Positions 4,893-5,867 of a DNA stretch of 5,867 nt are shown one piece after another. Origin of the DNA: Chloroflexota bacterium (lineage in GTDB: Bacteria > Chloroflexota > Ktedonobacteria > Ktedonobacterales > Ktedonobacteraceae); assembly GCA_021828635.1 (NCBI GenBank), contig JAJZEJ010000689.1, forward strand, positions 1 through 5,867. The letters run 5' to 3'. Position 1 is the first letter of the stretch. Each line of letters starts with the position of its first letter. Position numbers and translations under genes: made by a program. Below the pieces are notes generated by a model, which saw nothing but the letters and a program-made list of their open reading frames with translations, was not told the DNA's origin and did not search any database.

Positions 4893-5867
4893 ATGCGTCA
4901 GCGCCCTCCCAAATTTTCTAAAGCATGGCATGCATGCTCTATCATCGGCATTATACTCGGCTTGTTATTGCTGCTCTCGGCCTGTGCGCCTGGCACCGGC
5001 ATTCTTGGCGGCGGAACATGGCAATCAACCGGCTTACAGCAAGGTCAGCAGATTCGCACATTGGAAGTCAATCCACAAAATCCACAACAAATCTATGCCG
5101 GTGATGCCCATAATGGTGTCTATCGCTCCACAGATGCGGGAGCAGATTGGAAAGCTAGTAGCGTTGGCCTACCTTTGCCAGTCGCCATTCAAGCTCTCTC
5201 GTTCGACGACAATGGCAAAAATCTCTATGCCGCCACTGACAAGGGCTTATTTATCAGCAACAACGATGCTCAAAGTTGGCAGCAAGCGAATACAGCCAGC
5301 TCACATCTTCCAGGCGATAGCTACACAAGCCTGACTTTTGATAGCAACCATCCGCAAAATGTCTATGTTGGAACAGCAGTACATGGTATCTGGATGAGTA
5401 CCGATAATGGCGTGACCTGGACACAGATAAGTAGTGGTTTGCCAGATGGTACTGTCAACAATCTAGCCTATGACCCGGTACAACACCGACTCTGGGCTGT
5501 CGTCTCGTCCGTAATCTATTATACTGATAGTCACGGGCATGGCTGGCAACGCGCAATGACAGGCATACCAACCCAGACAGCAGTGAATATTGTCACACCC
5601 GCCGCCGACAGTGGTGGGCCACAAGGTCTGCTCTACGCAGGCACTAATCATGGCTTCTATCGTTCTCAGGATGATGGCGCACGCTGGACAGCATCAACTC
5701 AAGACCTCTATGCCCTCAACATCTATACTTTGCTGGTTGATTTTCGCGGTAGCAGTGGAGCTAGCGTCTATGCAGGCACTTCGATAGGTGCCTTTCGCAG
5801 CGACGATAGTGGCGAGGATTGGCGTGCTATCGCCAGTGGCATCCCTAGAGGCGCACCAGTCTACGCA
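4893..5867 (+). CDS. Asp-box (BNR) beta-propeller lipoprotein, 3' end outside window
   Basis: The frame is open from ATG 4893 to the right edge, giving 325 residues with no stop. The N-terminus is a lipoprotein signal: basic start MRQRPPK, hydrophobic stretch 17-28, and lipobox L28-S-A-C31, so the mature protein should be lipid-anchored at C31. The rest is a run of blades of 42-47 residues, each with a [LIV]YAGT-like strand followed by an Asp-box (S-x-D-x-G-x-x-W). The boxes are at 79-86, 122-129 (degenerate SNNDAQSW), 169-176, 211-218 (degenerate TDSHGHGW), 258-265 and 303-310. This fits the sortilin/YCF48/BNR propeller group, which mostly binds proteins or sugars; no enzyme active site is evident. 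AAAGGA at 4880-4885 supports this start. An in-frame ATG at 4872 overlaps the previous stop (TAATG) but lacks a well-spaced binding site. The gap of 20 bases suggests cotranscription. Confidence 0.9.
   Translation, partial: MRQRPPKFSKAWHACSIIGIILGLLLLLSACAPGTGILGGGTWQSTGLQQGQQIRTLEVNPQNPQQIYAGDAHNGVYRSTDAGADWKASSVGLPLPVAIQALSFDDNGKNLYAATDKGLFISNNDAQSWQQANTASSHLPGDSYTSLTFDSNHPQNVYVGTAVHGIWMSTDNGVTWTQISSGLPDGTVNNLAYDPVQHRLWAVVSSVIYYTDSHGHGWQRAMTGIPTQTAVNIVTPAADSGGPQGLLYAGTNHGFYRSQDDGARWTASTQDLYALNIYTLLVDFRGSSGASVYAGTSIGAFRSDDSGEDWRAIASGIPRGAPVYA

Noticed and set aside
4928..4937. 10-base palindrome GCATGCATGC
   Set aside because: It falls inside the signal-peptide coding region (codons for WHAC) and is a simple alternating repeat, so chance is enough to explain it.
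4930..5334. 134-residue + strand frame overlapping the lipoprotein
   Set aside because: It is out of frame with the lipoprotein, which has a signal peptide and six Asp-boxes; this product is low-complexity with no domain.

Overview
The window is a stretch of bacterial chromosome, roughly half G+C by eye, with every supported gene on the + strand. Gene content suggests Chloroflexota, perhaps a Ktedonobacteria-like lineage: a geranylgeranyl-reductase-family flavoprotein, a mycoredoxin-like glutaredoxin with a WCGDC active site, a small zinc-ribbon membrane protein and an Asp-box beta-propeller lipoprotein. This placement comes from family resemblance only and is moderate to low in confidence.

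Layout. (1) Positions 3-395 hold the C-terminal end of a geranylgeranyl reductase-family FAD enzyme that begins outside the window. (2) An intergenic stretch, 396-571, contains a perfect TATAAT box and several short inverted repeats. It leads into a 92-residue glutaredoxin-like protein (572-850) that starts at TTG. A strong intrinsic terminator (860-916) follows, so this gene looks like its own transcription unit. (3) From 1011 to the right edge, five genes follow one another with gaps of only 59, 40, 52 and 20 bases, which looks like one operon. They encode a NifS/IscS-type cysteine desulfurase, a second class V PLP enzyme of kynureninase-like type that lacks the desulfurase cysteine loop, a 126-residue zinc-ribbon protein with a hydrophobic segment, an ornithine cyclodeaminase/mu-crystallin-family protein, and a lipoprotein with six Asp-box (BNR) repeats that runs off the right end.

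How they may work together. Two different PLP enzymes of one fold and an NAD(P)-dependent OCD-family enzyme in one apparent operon point to amino-acid or sulfur chemistry. No scaffold (IscU/SufE-like) or tRNA-thiolation partner is visible, so the sulfur acceptor and the pathway product are unknown. The lipoprotein may simply be a downstream passenger. No mobile element, CRISPR array, rRNA or tRNA was recognised.
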